Assembly (NCBI RefSeq): GCF_003461955.1
Contig: NZ_QTYB01000013.1
Coordinates: 42,431 to 106,430, forward strand
Direction of reading: 5' to 3'
Origin: Ruminococcus sp. AM36-2AA
GTDB lineage: Bacteria > Bacillota > Clostridia > Lachnospirales > Lachnospiraceae
DNA: 64,000 nt
Of this stretch, positions 1-8,857 are shown piece by piece. Position 1 is the first letter of the stretch, and every line of letters begins with the position of its first letter. Both the position numbers and the translations under genes were made by a program. The notes under the pieces are model-generated. The model was not told the DNA's origin, did no database searches, and saw only the letters and a program-made list of their open reading frames with translations.

Positions 1-1
1 T

Positions 2-256
2 TTCTGGATACGTGAAATGTTTACGGATTTCAGCTGGAAAACTTCCGCTATGAGTCTTACTCTTCAGCAGCTGACGCCAGTATATTTTATAACGCTGGCA
101 GCGGCACTTGTTGCGGCAGTTCCGGTAAATCAGGTATTGAAAAAGTATAAATGGTATAATGGATTCACCTACGTGCTCAGTCTTGCAGGCTTTTGCCTTT
201 GTATCCTGAGTCTTGCCGGAGGAACTTATAATCCGTTTATTTATTTTCGATTCTAG
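2..256 (+). CDS. MBOAT-family membrane O-acyltransferase, C-terminal end (5' partial)
   Basis: The frame is open from the first bases of the window, so the gene begins upstream. The visible ~84 residues contain two hydrophobic segments and end in a short aromatic tail (NPFIYFRF). This resembles the C-terminus of AlgI/DltB-type MBOAT O-acyltransferases, integral membrane enzymes that pass acyl groups to extracytoplasmic polysaccharides. The catalytic His lies outside the window. The call rests on this tail and on the DHHW gene 15 bases downstream, because MBOAT-DHHW pairs are common in Firmicutes capsule or exopolysaccharide acetylation loci. Moderately sure. Confidence 0.7.
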   Translation, partial: FWIREMFTDFSWKTSAMSLTLQQLTPVYFITLAAALVAAVPVNQVLKKYKWYNGFTYVLSLAGFCLCILSLAGGTYNPFIYFRF

Positions 257-271
257 GAGGAGGCAGAAAAC

Positions 272-1669
272 ATGAAAAAACTGCAGATTATTTATATTAC
301 TGCTTTTTTCGCCGCTTGTCTTGTGCCGTCTCTGGGAATGGCAGTGACAAAGCAGGAAACATCTTCAGAAAACCGCAGGCTGGCAGAGTTTCCGAAGATA
401 AAAACAGAAGAAGGAATCAACACACAGTGGCTGCCGGAAGCGGGTGAATATTTTCAGGAGCATTTTGCGTTTCGAAATGAGCTCGTAACGGCGAATGCAC
501 TTCTGAACGGAAAGTTCTTCGGAGTGTCCACAGCCGATGGTGTGATCCAGGGTACGGATGGATGGCTTTATTATAAAGACTCCCTGCAGGATTATCTGGG
601 AGAGGAGCTTCTTTCAGAAAGAAGTCTTTTTAATATTGCACATACGTTGTCTATGATGCAGGAAGCTCTGGAGAAAAAAGGTGTGCAGTTTCTTTTTACT
701 GTAGCACCGAACAAAAATTCTCTGTATGGAGAAAATATGCCTTATTATGACAGCCTGAAAGCATCGCAGGAAAAAAATCTCATAAATCTTCAGGAGTATC
801 TGAAAAAAGAAAATGTTGCCTATGCAGATCTTTATGGAATGCTTTCAGAGCAACAGGAGATCCTTTATCATAAAAGAGATTCTCACTGGAATAATAAAGG
901 TGCGTCCATGGCAGCGGAAACTTTGCTTTCATCTCTGAAAAAGGAGCATATTTCCTATCAGGATGAGCCTTATACCGTTAAGACGGATTTCACAGGTGAT
1001 CTGGATGAAATGCTTTATCCACTTGCAGTAACTCCGGAAGAAGAGATCTATTATGACAAACAGACAACATTTGCCTATGTGGGTGAAGTTGGAAGTAACT
1101 TTGATCCCAGGATCACAACAGTAAATCCGGTAAAATCAGGAAGTCTTGTCATGTTCCGTGATTCTTTTGGAAACGCACTGCTTCCTTTTATGGCAGATGC
1201 ATACGCAAATGCGTATTTTTCCAGAGGTGTTCCTTATCAGATGAGTGAAGTGGATCAGAAAAATGCGGATACGGTCATTGTGGAACGGGCAGAGAGATTC
1301 CTTCCGGAAATGGCACAGTCTCCACCGGTCATGGAAAGTCCAAAACGGCAGGTAACCGTTTCTGAAGAGGAATCTGCATCGGATGGAGTTTATGCCGTGG
1401 AAAGTGAGATGCAGGGAACATTCCGGAAGATTACCGGTCGTATCGAAAAGAAATATCTGGATACAGAAAGCAGAATTTATGTGAGAGTGAATCAGGATAA
1501 GATTTATGAAGCTTTTCCAATGGATATTTCAACAGAAGACGGGAAAGAAAACAACAATGGATTCTGTTTGTACCTGGATGGCACGCTTCTTGGGACAGAC
1601 GGGAATCAAATTGAAATTCTTACAGGAAAGGATGATTCAGCTCATGTGATCGGTGAGCTGACGTTATAA
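272..1669 (+). CDS. DHHW-family protein (AlgX/AlgJ-like SGNH hydrolase fold)
   Basis: This 465-residue protein has an N-terminal hydrophobic signal or anchor segment (about residues 4-24). The DHHW-type motif RDSHW is at residues 202-206, and a later RDSFG block resembles the catalytic serine region of AlgX/AlgJ-like SGNH folds. Such proteins act outside the membrane with an MBOAT partner in O-acetylating surface polysaccharide. It lies 15 bases after the MBOAT tail and 14 bases before the SH3 gene, so the genes are probably one operon. A strong AGGAGG sits before ATG 272. The acceptor polysaccharide cannot be inferred. Confidence 0.85.
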   Translation: MKKLQIIYITAFFAACLVPSLGMAVTKQETSSENRRLAEFPKIKTEEGINTQWLPEAGEYFQEHFAFRNELVTANALLNGKFFGVSTADGVIQGTDGWLYYKDSLQDYLGEELLSERSLFNIAHTLSMMQEALEKKGVQFLFTVAPNKNSLYGENMPYYDSLKASQEKNLINLQEYLKKENVAYADLYGMLSEQQEILYHKRDSHWNNKGASMAAETLLSSLKKEHISYQDEPYTVKTDFTGDLDEMLYPLAVTPEEEIYYDKQTTFAYVGEVGSNFDPRITTVNPVKSGSLVMFRDSFGNALLPFMADAYANAYFSRGVPYQMSEVDQKNADTVIVERAERFLPEMAQSPPVMESPKRQVTVSEEESASDGVYAVESEMQGTFRKITGRIEKKYLDTESRIYVRVNQDKIYEAFPMDISTEDGKENNNGFCLYLDGTLLGTDGNQIEILTGKDDSAHVIGELTL

Positions 1670-1683
1670 AGGAGGATACATAA

Positions 1684-2679
1684 ATGAAAAGAAAAGCAGT
1701 ACAGATAGTCTTAAGCTTAACATTAACAGCCGCAATGTGCTTTGGTGCACCTGCAATGGCATTTGCCGGTGAAACAACAGCCAAGGAAGAAAGTACGGAT
1801 AAGACAGAAGCGAAGGATTCCACAGAAGAAAAAGAAGAAGCAAAAGATTTTCAGATCGGGGATCTTACGGTAAAGAACCAGAGCGGGCTTGTTGTAAAAT
1901 CAGCAGAACTTCAGGAAGCAAAAGAAGATGACAGCAAAGAGAAAGATTCCAGCGACTCCACAGCTGAAAAAGACAGTACCGAAGAAAGCGGACAGGATCT
2001 TGTGATCACACTGAAAGATGGAACAGAACGTACATTCAAAAATGTAACACCAGATAAATGGACAGATCCTGTGTTTTATAATGAGTACGAGATCCTTTAT
2101 ATCAGTTATACAGATGAAAAAGGAAAAACACAGGAAGCTGCAGAGGATGCAGAAGAAAGAAAACTGGAAGAAGCTGTGACGGTTTATGCGAAATCGAATG
2201 TAAACATCCGTGAGAAAGCAGATGCAAAATCAAAGTCTCTGAAAGTGACTTCTCTTGGAACTGAATTTAAAGTAACAGCAGTATGCCCGGGTTGGCTGAA
2301 GGTTGAAGGGGACGGTGTAAAAGGATATGCATCCCATACATACTTTACAGCTAATAAAGAGGAAATCGACAAAATGCTGGCAGAGCAGAAAGCTGCGGAA
2401 GAAAAGAAAGCGGCAGACGCGCAGGCAGCAGCAGACGCGCAGGCAGCAGCAGATGCACAGGCAGCAGCAGACGCACAGGCAGCAGCAGACGCGCAGGCAG
2501 CGGCAGACGCGCAGGCAGCGGCAGACGCACAGGCAGCAGCAGATGCGCAGGCAGCGGCAGATGCAGCATCAGAACCCACAGAAGTAGGACGTCAGGCCTA
2601 TGATGACTGTGATGGAAGCGGACATGGCTATTATGAGATTACCTATTCTGATGGAAGCGTAAGATACGAAGAGTATTAA
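1684..2679 (+). CDS. Secreted SH3b-domain protein with AADAQA repeat region
   Basis: The 331-residue protein opens with a Sec signal peptide (MKRK, hydrophobic core, AMAFAG cleavage region). A long acidic/Lys-rich linker follows. A bacterial SH3 domain spans about residues 161-222, with the typical NVNIREKAD start and GYASHTYF end. Then comes an alanine-rich helical stretch of six-residue AADAQA repeats, and a short C-terminal domain rich in Gly, Tyr and acidic residues. SH3b domains usually bind cell-wall peptides, so an envelope-associated role is likely; no catalytic motif is visible. AAGGAGG precedes ATG 1684. It sits between the DHHW gene and the transglutaminase-like gene in an apparent operon. 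Confidence 0.85.
   Translation: MKRKAVQIVLSLTLTAAMCFGAPAMAFAGETTAKEESTDKTEAKDSTEEKEEAKDFQIGDLTVKNQSGLVVKSAELQEAKEDDSKEKDSSDSTAEKDSTEESGQDLVITLKDGTERTFKNVTPDKWTDPVFYNEYEILYISYTDEKGKTQEAAEDAEERKLEEAVTVYAKSNVNIREKADAKSKSLKVTSLGTEFKVTAVCPGWLKVEGDGVKGYASHTYFTANKEEIDKMLAEQKAAEEKKAADAQAAADAQAAADAQAAADAQAAADAQAAADAQAAADAQAAADAQAAADAASEPTEVGRQAYDDCDGSGHGYYEITYSDGSVRYEEY
2410..2571 (+). repeat. 18-bp in-frame tandem repeat encoding AADAQA
   Basis: Eight consecutive 18-bp units of the form GC(A/G)GCAGA(C/T)GC(A/G)CAGGCA run from 2410 to 2553, and a ninth degenerate unit ends at 2571. Each encodes Ala-Ala-Asp-Ala-Gln-Ala. Units differ only at synonymous third positions, which points to tandem duplication followed by mild drift. 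Copy number is likely to vary between strains. Confidence 0.95.
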
Positions 2680-2695
2680 TCATAAGGGGATATGT

Positions 2696-3655
2696 ATGAA
2701 AAGATTAAAAGTATTTTTTATGGCAGTTGTTATGATCCTTGCAGTACAGATTGTTTCAGTTTCCGTAACCTGTGATGCACAGGCTGCAACAACTACAACT
2801 ACAGCCAAAAAGAAAACAGGACTTTATAAAGAGGCCGGAAGATATTACTACTATGTAAACGGAAAAAAGATAAAAACACAGTGGAAAACCATAAATGGAA
2901 AGCGTTATTATTTTGGATCAAAATATCATGCGGTGACTTATCACAATAAAATTGGCGGAAAACTTTATGTGTTTGATACGGCGGGAAGACTTCTGACAGG
3001 AAGTGGATCACGGATCGTCCGTGTGGGGCAATATTCTTATTACGTAAATAAATATGGAAACCCGTCAAGAGGCTGGCTTTGTCTTCCGGACAAAAATCTG
3101 TATTATGCGGATTCCTGGGGACGTTTCTATAAAAACCGTACATTGGAGGGAATTTCCTTTAACAGCAAAGGACAGGCAGTAAAAAATGATATGCGTAGTC
3201 TGAAACTGGAATGTATGGGTGTAGTTAAAAATATTACAAACAGTAAAATGTCACAGAGTCAGAAACTGAGAGCATGCTGGAATTATGTAGTAAGCAGAAC
3301 TTACTATTCCTCTGCATATTATCCGAATTTAAACCAGAATAACTGGTGGAGGGCAACTGCAAGGAGAACACTGGCAACTGGAAGAGGTAACTGTTATGGA
3401 TATGCCTGTGCGTTTGCTGCTCTGGCCAGAGAAATAGGATATGATCCATATGTGATATGCGGACGTGTCCCGGGTTCTAGAGATGGTGCAGGTGATGGTT
3501 ATACCAGACACAGCTGGGTGATCATCAACGGACTTCATTATGATCCGGAAGGTCAGGCAAAGGGCTGGCATACTGGCGTTTATGGAAGCTATGGCTATGG
3601 AATGGATAATCAGATCCAGAAGAAAGTAAACTTCCGTACAGGTAGTGGGAATTAA
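2696..3655 (+). CDS. Secreted transglutaminase-like protein with cell-wall-binding-type repeats
   Basis: The 319-residue protein has a signal peptide (about residues 1-30, ending near DAQAA). Tyr/Gly/Lys-rich stretches such as YYYYVNGKK and NGKRYYFG follow and resemble choline- or glucan-binding repeats. The C-terminal half is a transglutaminase-like domain: catalytic Cys in GRGNCYGYACAFAALAREIG, His in TRHSWVII and Asp in HYDPEG. This fold includes peptidases and amide cross-linking enzymes, so the reaction is not defined. It follows the SH3 gene by 16 bases and ends just before a strong terminator, so it is the last gene of the surface operon. Confidence 0.85.
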   Translation: MKRLKVFFMAVVMILAVQIVSVSVTCDAQAATTTTTAKKKTGLYKEAGRYYYYVNGKKIKTQWKTINGKRYYFGSKYHAVTYHNKIGGKLYVFDTAGRLLTGSGSRIVRVGQYSYYVNKYGNPSRGWLCLPDKNLYYADSWGRFYKNRTLEGISFNSKGQAVKNDMRSLKLECMGVVKNITNSKMSQSQKLRACWNYVVSRTYYSSAYYPNLNQNNWWRATARRTLATGRGNCYGYACAFAALAREIGYDPYVICGRVPGSRDGAGDGYTRHSWVIINGLHYDPEGQAKGWHTGVYGSYGYGMDNQIQKKVNFRTGSGN

Positions 3656-3665
3656 ATAATTAATA

Positions 3666-3700
3666 AAAAAGATCCTGGGATTTATCCCGGGATCTTTTTA
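3666..3700 (+). terminator. Rho-independent terminator of the surface operon
   Basis: A near-perfect stem pairs AAAAAGATCCTGGGA with TCCCGGGATCTTTTT around a TTTA loop, followed by a run of T. It lies 10 bases after the stop codon of the transglutaminase-like gene. Confidence 0.9.
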
Positions 3701-3776
3701 CGGAAAAGGTTCCGGGATAGCTGTTTTCTGAATAAATTAAAGAGAAATCATCTGTCCGGCAGGAGATTTTTTGTTT

Positions 3777-4613
3777 ATGTATAAAAGAAAATATACCGGA
3801 AAAGGAATCGGTGTAGCCGTACTGGATACAGGAATTTTTCCGCATATAGATTTTGGCAGGCGTATTTTGGCATTCTGTGATTTTACAGAAGGAAAATCAG
3901 GTCCCTATGATGATAACGGACATGGAACCCATGTCAGCGGCATTCTGGGCGGAGACGGCACGGCATCCCAGGGCAGATATAAGGGGGCTGCTCCCGGATG
4001 TGGCATTGTTGCGCTTAAAGTGCTGGATCGTTTCGGGAATGGAAGCCGTGAAGATGTACTTCAGGCTTTTCAGTGGATTGAAGATTTTGGAAAAATTTAT
4101 AATATCCGCATTGTAAATATTTCGGTAGGAACAACTTCGCGCAGTATGAATGAACAGACGGATCTTCTTGCAGGCGTGGAACAGCTGTGGGATAAAGGTT
4201 TTACGGTAGTGGCAGCTGCCGGGAACCAAGGGCCTGGGGATGGCACAGTGACAGCACCGGGAAGCAGCCGGAAGATTATTACCGTAGGATCCAGTGATAT
4301 GCTGCAGGGAAATAAGGCAGTTTCCGGAAGAGGACCTACGTTTGAGTGTGTGTGCAAGCCTGATCTGGTTGCACCGGGGAATCGTGTAACTTCCTGTGCG
4401 CCGGGGATTCCCTACACGTACCGGATCAAGAGTGGAACTTCCATGTCAACGCCGCTGGTATCCGGAGGAATTGCCTGTCTTCTGGAAAAAGAGCCGCAGC
4501 TTTCTAACGTGGAAATAAAGATGTTGTTAAGAGAAAGCACGGATGATATGGGACTTCCCAGAAATCAGCAGGGGTGGGGAAAATTTAACTGTGAAAAATT
4601 AATAAAAAACTAA
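3777..4613 (+). CDS. S8-family subtilisin-like serine peptidase without signal or propeptide
   Basis: This 278-residue peptidase has the full triad: Asp17 in VAVLDTGI, His49 in NGHGTHVSG and Ser222 in SGTSMSTPL, with oxyanion Asn150 in AAAGNQG. The catalytic domain begins almost at residue 1, and no signal peptide or I9-type prodomain is present. This suggests an intracellular subtilisin or one exported by another route. I chose ATG 3777, 11 bases after AGGAG. An in-frame TTG at 3771 would add two residues. The gene stands alone between a terminator and the icd promoter. Confidence 0.9.
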   Translation: MYKRKYTGKGIGVAVLDTGIFPHIDFGRRILAFCDFTEGKSGPYDDNGHGTHVSGILGGDGTASQGRYKGAAPGCGIVALKVLDRFGNGSREDVLQAFQWIEDFGKIYNIRIVNISVGTTSRSMNEQTDLLAGVEQLWDKGFTVVAAAGNQGPGDGTVTAPGSSRKIITVGSSDMLQGNKAVSGRGPTFECVCKPDLVAPGNRVTSCAPGIPYTYRIKSGTSMSTPLVSGGIACLLEKEPQLSNVEIKMLLRESTDDMGLPRNQQGWGKFNCEKLIKN

Positions 4614-4660
4614 ATTATTATACAATTCTTATAAACATAGTGTGGTAAAGCATAAAAGCG

Positions 4661-4689
4661 TTGACGGAAATGAAAAATATGAGTACAAT
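4661..4689 (+). promoter_or_regulatory. sigma-A promoter for icd
   Basis: The -35 box TTGACG (4661-4666) and the -10 box TACAAT (4684-4689) are separated by 17 bases. The leader to the icd start is about 80 bases. Confidence 0.8.
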
Positions 4690-4776
4690 GTACAGTAAAA
4701 GTGCCAAAGAAAGATTCTAAAGGAAAGAGCACCTGGAATCCGGACAGGAGAATAAACCTCAAAAGGAGAAAATAAT

Positions 4777-5988
4777 ATGGAAAAAATCAAAATGCAGACA
4801 CCTTTAGTTGAGATGGATGGAGACGAGATGACACGTATTCTGTGGCAGATCATCAAAGACGAACTTCTCACACCATATCTGGAACTGAATACAGAGTATT
4901 ATGATCTTGGCCTTGAACACAGAAACGAGACAGATGATCAGGTGACGATTGATGCGGCAGAAGCAACCAAGAAATACGGAGTTGCAGTAAAATGTGCTAC
5001 CATCACACCGAATGCAGCCAGAATGGAAGAGTATGATCTGAAAAAAATGTACAAGAGTCCTAATGGAACGATCCGTGCTATTCTTGATGGAACCGTATTC
5101 CGCGCTCCGATTGTAGTAAAAGGAATTGAGCCATGTGTAAAGAACTGGGTGAAACCGATCACACTTGCACGTCATGCATATGGTGACATCTATAAAAATA
5201 CAGAATTTTATATTGACAAACCGGGAGATGCATATCTCGTATTTGAGGGCGAGGACGGAGAAGAGCGTAAAGAACTGATCCAGCATTTTGACGGAGCAGG
5301 TGTTCTCCGCGGCATGCACAACCTGGATGATTCCGTAAAGAGCTTTGCAAGAAGCTGCTTTGATTATGCACTGGATACCAAACAGGATGTATGGTTCGGA
5401 AGCAAGGATACCATTTCCAAGACATACGATGGAAGATTTAAAGAGATTTTCCAGCAGATCTTTGAGGCAGAGTTTAAAGATAAATTTGAAGAAGCCGGCC
5501 TGACTTACTTCTACAGTCTGATCGATGATATCGTAGCCCGTGTTATGAAGGCAGAAGGTGGATTTATCTGGGCCTGCAAGAACTATGATGGAGATGTTAT
5601 GAGTGATATGGTTTCTTCCGCATTCGGTTCTCTTGCAATGATGACTTCCGTGCTGGTATCTCCGAAAGGATATTTTGAGTATGAGGCTGCTCACGGAACA
5701 GTTCAGAGACATTATTACCGTCATCTTGAGGGAAAAGAAACCTCCACAAACTCTGTGGCAACAATCTTTGCATGGACAGGAGCAATCCGCAAGAGAGGAG
5801 AGCTGGACGGAAATGAAGCACTTGCTGATTTTGCGGGAAAACTGGAAAAAGCAACACTGGATACCATCGAGAGCGGAAAGATGACAAAAGACCTTGCGCT
5901 GATCACTTCCCTGAAAGATGTACAGGTACTGAACAGTAAAGAATTTATCCTTGCTGTCAAAGCAAGACTGGATGAGTTAATGGCATAA
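4777..5988 (+). CDS. icd: NADP-dependent isocitrate dehydrogenase (eukaryotic-type)
   Basis: This 403-residue enzyme oxidatively decarboxylates isocitrate to 2-oxoglutarate, giving NADPH. The N-terminus ([13 protein letters not shown]) and later blocks ([31 protein letters not shown]) are those of the eukaryotic-like subfamily of homodimeric NADP-IDH, not the E. coli type. The length fits that family. AAAGGAG precedes ATG 4777. It has its own promoter and a terminator after the stop, so it is monocistronic. In a fermenting anaerobe it probably makes 2-oxoglutarate for glutamate, which also feeds the C5 tetrapyrrole route encoded next door. Confidence 0.95.
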   Translation: MEKIKMQTPLVEMDGDEMTRILWQIIKDELLTPYLELNTEYYDLGLEHRNETDDQVTIDAAEATKKYGVAVKCATITPNAARMEEYDLKKMYKSPNGTIRAILDGTVFRAPIVVKGIEPCVKNWVKPITLARHAYGDIYKNTEFYIDKPGDAYLVFEGEDGEERKELIQHFDGAGVLRGMHNLDDSVKSFARSCFDYALDTKQDVWFGSKDTISKTYDGRFKEIFQQIFEAEFKDKFEEAGLTYFYSLIDDIVARVMKAEGGFIWACKNYDGDVMSDMVSSAFGSLAMMTSVLVSPKGYFEYEAAHGTVQRHYYRHLEGKETSTNSVATIFAWTGAIRKRGELDGNEALADFAGKLEKATLDTIESGKMTKDLALITSLKDVQVLNSKEFILAVKARLDELMA

Positions 5989-6035
5989 ATAACAGAAATT
6001 TTCAAAATTTCCAGTAATTTCATAAAAATAAAAAA

Positions 6036-6078
6036 GCTGCACCGGAAGATCCTAAGATGGATTCCGGTGCAGTTTTTT
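6036..6078 (+). terminator. Terminator after icd
   Basis: The stem GCTGCACCGGA / TCCGGTGCAGT is followed by TTTTT. The A-run before it could let it also serve the converging cbiK transcript. Confidence 0.85.
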
Positions 6079-6111
6079 ATGGTGGATATAAAAAATATAC
6101 CCTGTTTAGAA

Positions 6112-6909
6112 TCAGATCGAAGCGTCCATGGCCTGCTGTACATGATCTACGAGAATCTGGCGGATTTCCGGATATTCGCCAAGACCCTTCAGTACGGGAG
6201 TTACCTCATACCCTTCCGAGGAAAGGCGGTTCATCCAGGAATCCGGATCTTCACCGGCCAGATCGTTCTGTGCATGATCGCCTGCTACGATCATAAAAGG
6301 AGCAAGGACAATCTTTTTTGGCTGAAAGCTGTCCGCAGCCCGGAGAAGAGAATCCAGGGCAGGATAAGCCTCAACAGTTCCGAGAAAGATATTTTTATGG
6401 CCCATATCTTTAAAACGATAATCCAGGGCAGCATAAACAGAATTTGCATAATGCTCGGTTCCGTGTCCCATGAGAACAAGGGCTGTTTCCTGGTCCATAT
6501 CCTGAAACTCACCAGCAACAGCCTGGACAACAGCCTGGTTATCTTCTTCTGTGGTAAGAAGGGGATTTCCGAAAACAATACTTGAAAAACGGTCACGGAA
6601 AGAAAGGGCGTCTGCTTTCATCTGGTCGTTTTCAATTCCGTTGATTACATGAGTAGGCTGTACGATCACATCAGTAATTCCATCGAGAAGCATCTGTTCC
6701 ATGGCTTCTTTTACGGTGTGTATAATGATTCCGTCACGTTTTTTTAATTTGGCAATGATCATCTTGCTTGTCCAGGCACGATAGACCGGACAGACAGGAA
6801 ACGCATCGGCGATATCACGTTCGATGGCGTCGATGGTCCGTTTACGGGTGTTCTCATAGCTTGTACCAAAACTGACTATGAGGATTGCTTTTTTTGAAGC
6901 TGCATTCAT
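6112..6909 (-). CDS. cbiK: Anaerobic sirohydrochlorin cobaltochelatase CbiK
   Basis: The 265-residue protein begins KKAILIVSFGTSYENTR, typical of CbiK. It carries the two metal-binding histidine motifs, GHGTEHYAN in the middle and AGDHAQND near the C-terminus. CbiK inserts Co2+ into sirohydrochlorin in the anaerobic cobalamin pathway; some relatives insert iron for siroheme. No signal peptide is present, so this is the cytoplasmic form. A GGAGG lies nine bases before the ATG. It is transcribed from a consensus promoter back to back with that of hemA, whose operon makes the precursor sirohydrochlorin. Confidence 0.93.
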   Translation of the reverse strand: MNAASKKAILIVSFGTSYENTRKRTIDAIERDIADAFPVCPVYRAWTSKMIIAKLKKRDGIIIHTVKEAMEQMLLDGITDVIVQPTHVINGIENDQMKADALSFRDRFSSIVFGNPLLTTEEDNQAVVQAVAGEFQDMDQETALVLMGHGTEHYANSVYAALDYRFKDMGHKNIFLGTVEAYPALDSLLRAADSFQPKKIVLAPFMIVAGDHAQNDLAGEDPDSWMNRLSSEGYEVTPVLKGLGEYPEIRQILVDHVQQAMDASI

Positions 6910-6962
6910 ACAGGGATTTCCTCCATCCTGAAATATATTTTCCGCATTTTCTACCTGAAGTT

Positions 6963-6991
6963 ATTATAAAAGGAGGGTACAGGATTGTCAA
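6963..6991 (-). promoter_or_regulatory. Perfect-consensus promoter for cbiK
   Basis: Read on the minus strand, TTGACA (6986-6991) and TATAAT (6963-6968) are separated by exactly 17 bases. The leader before the cbiK ATG is about 45 bases, too short for a cobalamin riboswitch. Confidence 0.88.
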
Positions 6992-6997
6992 TCGTAG

Positions 6998-7026
6998 TTG
7001 ACTTTCCGGGCGGAAATGTTTATCAT
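6998..7026 (+). promoter_or_regulatory. Promoter for the hemA operon
   Basis: TTGACT (6998-7003) and TATCAT (7021-7026) are 17 bases apart. Its -35 box is only six bases from the cbiK -35 box in the opposite orientation. The ~110-base leader to hemA holds a palindrome GCGAATATTCGC (7079-7090) and a small hairpin GGTGG/ACCACC (7104-7119). Confidence 0.8.
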
Positions 7027-7143
7027 TATAAAAGACTGCGGACATATGAGAAATGTACGGGAATACAGTTATATAATTGCGAATATTCGCTTGACATATC
7101 GTTGGTGGATGAAACCACCTGGAAACAAAGGAGAACGAAAGAC

Positions 7144-8373
7144 ATGAGTATATTCATGCTTGGAATTGACCATAATATGGCACCTGTGGATATTAGAGCT
7201 CTTTTTGCCTTCACCAGGAAGAATACCGGTGAGGCACTGCTTAAGCTGAAAAAAGAGCCGGGGATCTGTGGGTGTATTATTCTGTCAACCTGCAACCGGC
7301 TGGAACTCTGGGTAAGCACGGAAGAAAATGAAAAACCGGAACTCTATCAGTGGCTTTGCAGGCTGAAGGGAATTGAAGGGGAAGAATACCGAAAATACTT
7401 TATCAGCCGAGAAAATGAGGAGGCTGTAGAGCATCTTTTTTATCTCACAAGCGGACTGAAATCTCAGATTCTGGGAGAGGACCAGATCCTTACCCAGGTA
7501 AAAGACGCGTTGAGTTTTGCAAGGGAAGAGTTTACTACAGACAGCGTTCTGGAGGTGCTGTTCCGGATGGCTGTAACTGCAGGAAAGAAGATCAAGACAG
7601 AGGTTCCTTTTTCCCACGGAAATCCTTCTGTGATCCATCAGGCAATCCGCTTTCTTGAGGAGGGCGGATACCATGTAAGAAATAAAGTCTGTATGGTAAT
7701 CGGAAACGGTGAAATGGGAAAAATGGCAGCACAGACACTCAGGGAGGCCGGTGCGGATGTGACGGTTACAATCCGTCAGTACAGAAGCGGAGTGGTAAAC
7801 ATTCCGGTTGGATGCAGCAGAATCAACTATGGGGAAAGAATGGACTATCTGCCGGAATGTGATCTGGTTGTCAGTGCGACGGCAAGTCCCAACTATACAC
7901 TGACGGAAGAACTGTTTGAGGATGTACGGGTGGAACGGCCAATGATTCTTATTGATCTGGCAGTCCCGAGAGATATTGATCCGGAGATCCGAAAGAAAGA
8001 AAATATCACACTTTATGATATGGACAGCTTCCGTACCAGCGAAACACCAAAGGAACTTGCAGATAACCTGGAAGCAGCAGGAAAAATTGTAAAAGAACAG
8101 ATGGAAGAATTCTTCCAGTGGCTGGATGGCCGTGATATTATTCCCCGTATTCAGGAAATCAAGGCTGATGCTGTGGAAGATCTGAACTTAAGAATCGAAA
8201 AAATATTCCGGAAAACTCCTATGGAAGATTCAGACAGGGAGAAGTTGAAAAAAGCAGTGGATACGGCAGCCGGAAAGGTTGTGAACAAGCTGATCTTCGG
8301 ACTTCGTGACAGCCTGAACCAGGATGTTTTTCTGGAATGTGTGGAAGGACTGGAGAAACTTTATGAAGAATAA
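7144..8373 (+). CDS. hemA: Glutamyl-tRNA reductase
   Basis: HemA reduces glutamyl-tRNA to glutamate-1-semialdehyde with NADPH, the first committed step of the C5 tetrapyrrole pathway. The catalytic cysteine is Cys50 in STCNRLE. The substrate domain continues through GLKSQILGEDQIL, and the NADPH domain is marked by VIGNGEMGKMAAQ. A dimerisation helix ends the protein. I chose ATG 7144, ten bases after AAGGAG, giving 409 residues. The open frame extends 159 bases further upstream, but that part overlaps the promoter. First gene of a six-gene cluster joined by overlaps. Confidence 0.95.
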   Translation: MSIFMLGIDHNMAPVDIRALFAFTRKNTGEALLKLKKEPGICGCIILSTCNRLELWVSTEENEKPELYQWLCRLKGIEGEEYRKYFISRENEEAVEHLFYLTSGLKSQILGEDQILTQVKDALSFAREEFTTDSVLEVLFRMAVTAGKKIKTEVPFSHGNPSVIHQAIRFLEEGGYHVRNKVCMVIGNGEMGKMAAQTLREAGADVTVTIRQYRSGVVNIPVGCSRINYGERMDYLPECDLVVSATASPNYTLTEELFEDVRVERPMILIDLAVPRDIDPEIRKKENITLYDMDSFRTSETPKELADNLEAAGKIVKEQMEEFFQWLDGRDIIPRIQEIKADAVEDLNLRIEKIFRKTPMEDSDREKLKKAVDTAAGKVVNKLIFGLRDSLNQDVFLECVEGLEKLYEE

Positions 8374-8857
8374 ACCGTATTTCCCCATGTTTATTGATCT
8401 GTCAGACAAGAATATTGTTGTGGCAGGCGGCGGTAATATCGCCACCAGACGGGTAAAAACACTTCTGAAATTTACAAGGAATATCACAGTCGTGGCAACA
8501 AAAGTTACACAGGAACTTATGGATCTTGGAAAAGCCGGGACCGTAAATTTACATATCCGCCCTGTAAAGCGTTCTGATTTTGCCAGTGCCTATATGGTAA
8601 TTGCGGCCACCAATGACTGGAAATTGAATGATGAGATCCACCGTGTCTGCAGGGAGGAGGGCATTTATGTAAATGTAGCCTCCGACCGTGAATCCTGTGA
8701 TTTTTATTTCCCGGGTATCTATATGAGAGATGAAATGGTAGTAGGAGTTACAGCCAGCGGTCTTGACCACAAAAAGGCAAAGCGTGTCAGGGAAGAAATT
8801 CAGAAAGCGCTGGAAAAGGTACTGAAGGAGCAGGATGATGAAGACGAAGAAAAGTAA
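8363..8857 (+). CDS. Precorrin-2 dehydrogenase (Met8/CysG N-terminal type)
   Basis: The 164-residue protein starts with an NAD-binding fold (VVAGGGNIATRRV) and continues with the SCDFYFPG and GVTASGLDHKKAKRVR blocks typical of the dehydrogenase half of CysG/Met8. It oxidises precorrin-2 to sirohydrochlorin, the substrate of CbiK. Its length fits a version without the full chelatase domain, consistent with a separate chelatase nearby. ATG 8363 overlaps the hemA end by 11 bases, so translation is probably coupled. Often annotated as a bifunctional dehydrogenase/ferrochelatase. Confidence 0.88.
   Translation: MKNKPYFPMFIDLSDKNIVVAGGGNIATRRVKTLLKFTRNITVVATKVTQELMDLGKAGTVNLHIRPVKRSDFASAYMVIAATNDWKLNDEIHRVCREEGIYVNVASDRESCDFYFPGIYMRDEMVVGVTASGLDHKKAKRVREEIQKALEKVLKEQDDEDEEK

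Noticed and set aside
2184..2579. Long alanine/serine- or leucine-rich frames on the minus strand and in the +3 frame across the repeats
   Set aside because: These arise from the 18-bp tandem repeat being open in several frames; the SH3 gene frame has the signal peptide, ribosome site and domain.
7091..7096. TTGACA at 7091 as a second hemA promoter
   Set aside because: No -10-like hexamer at 16-18 bases; the position holds ACCACC of a small hairpin.
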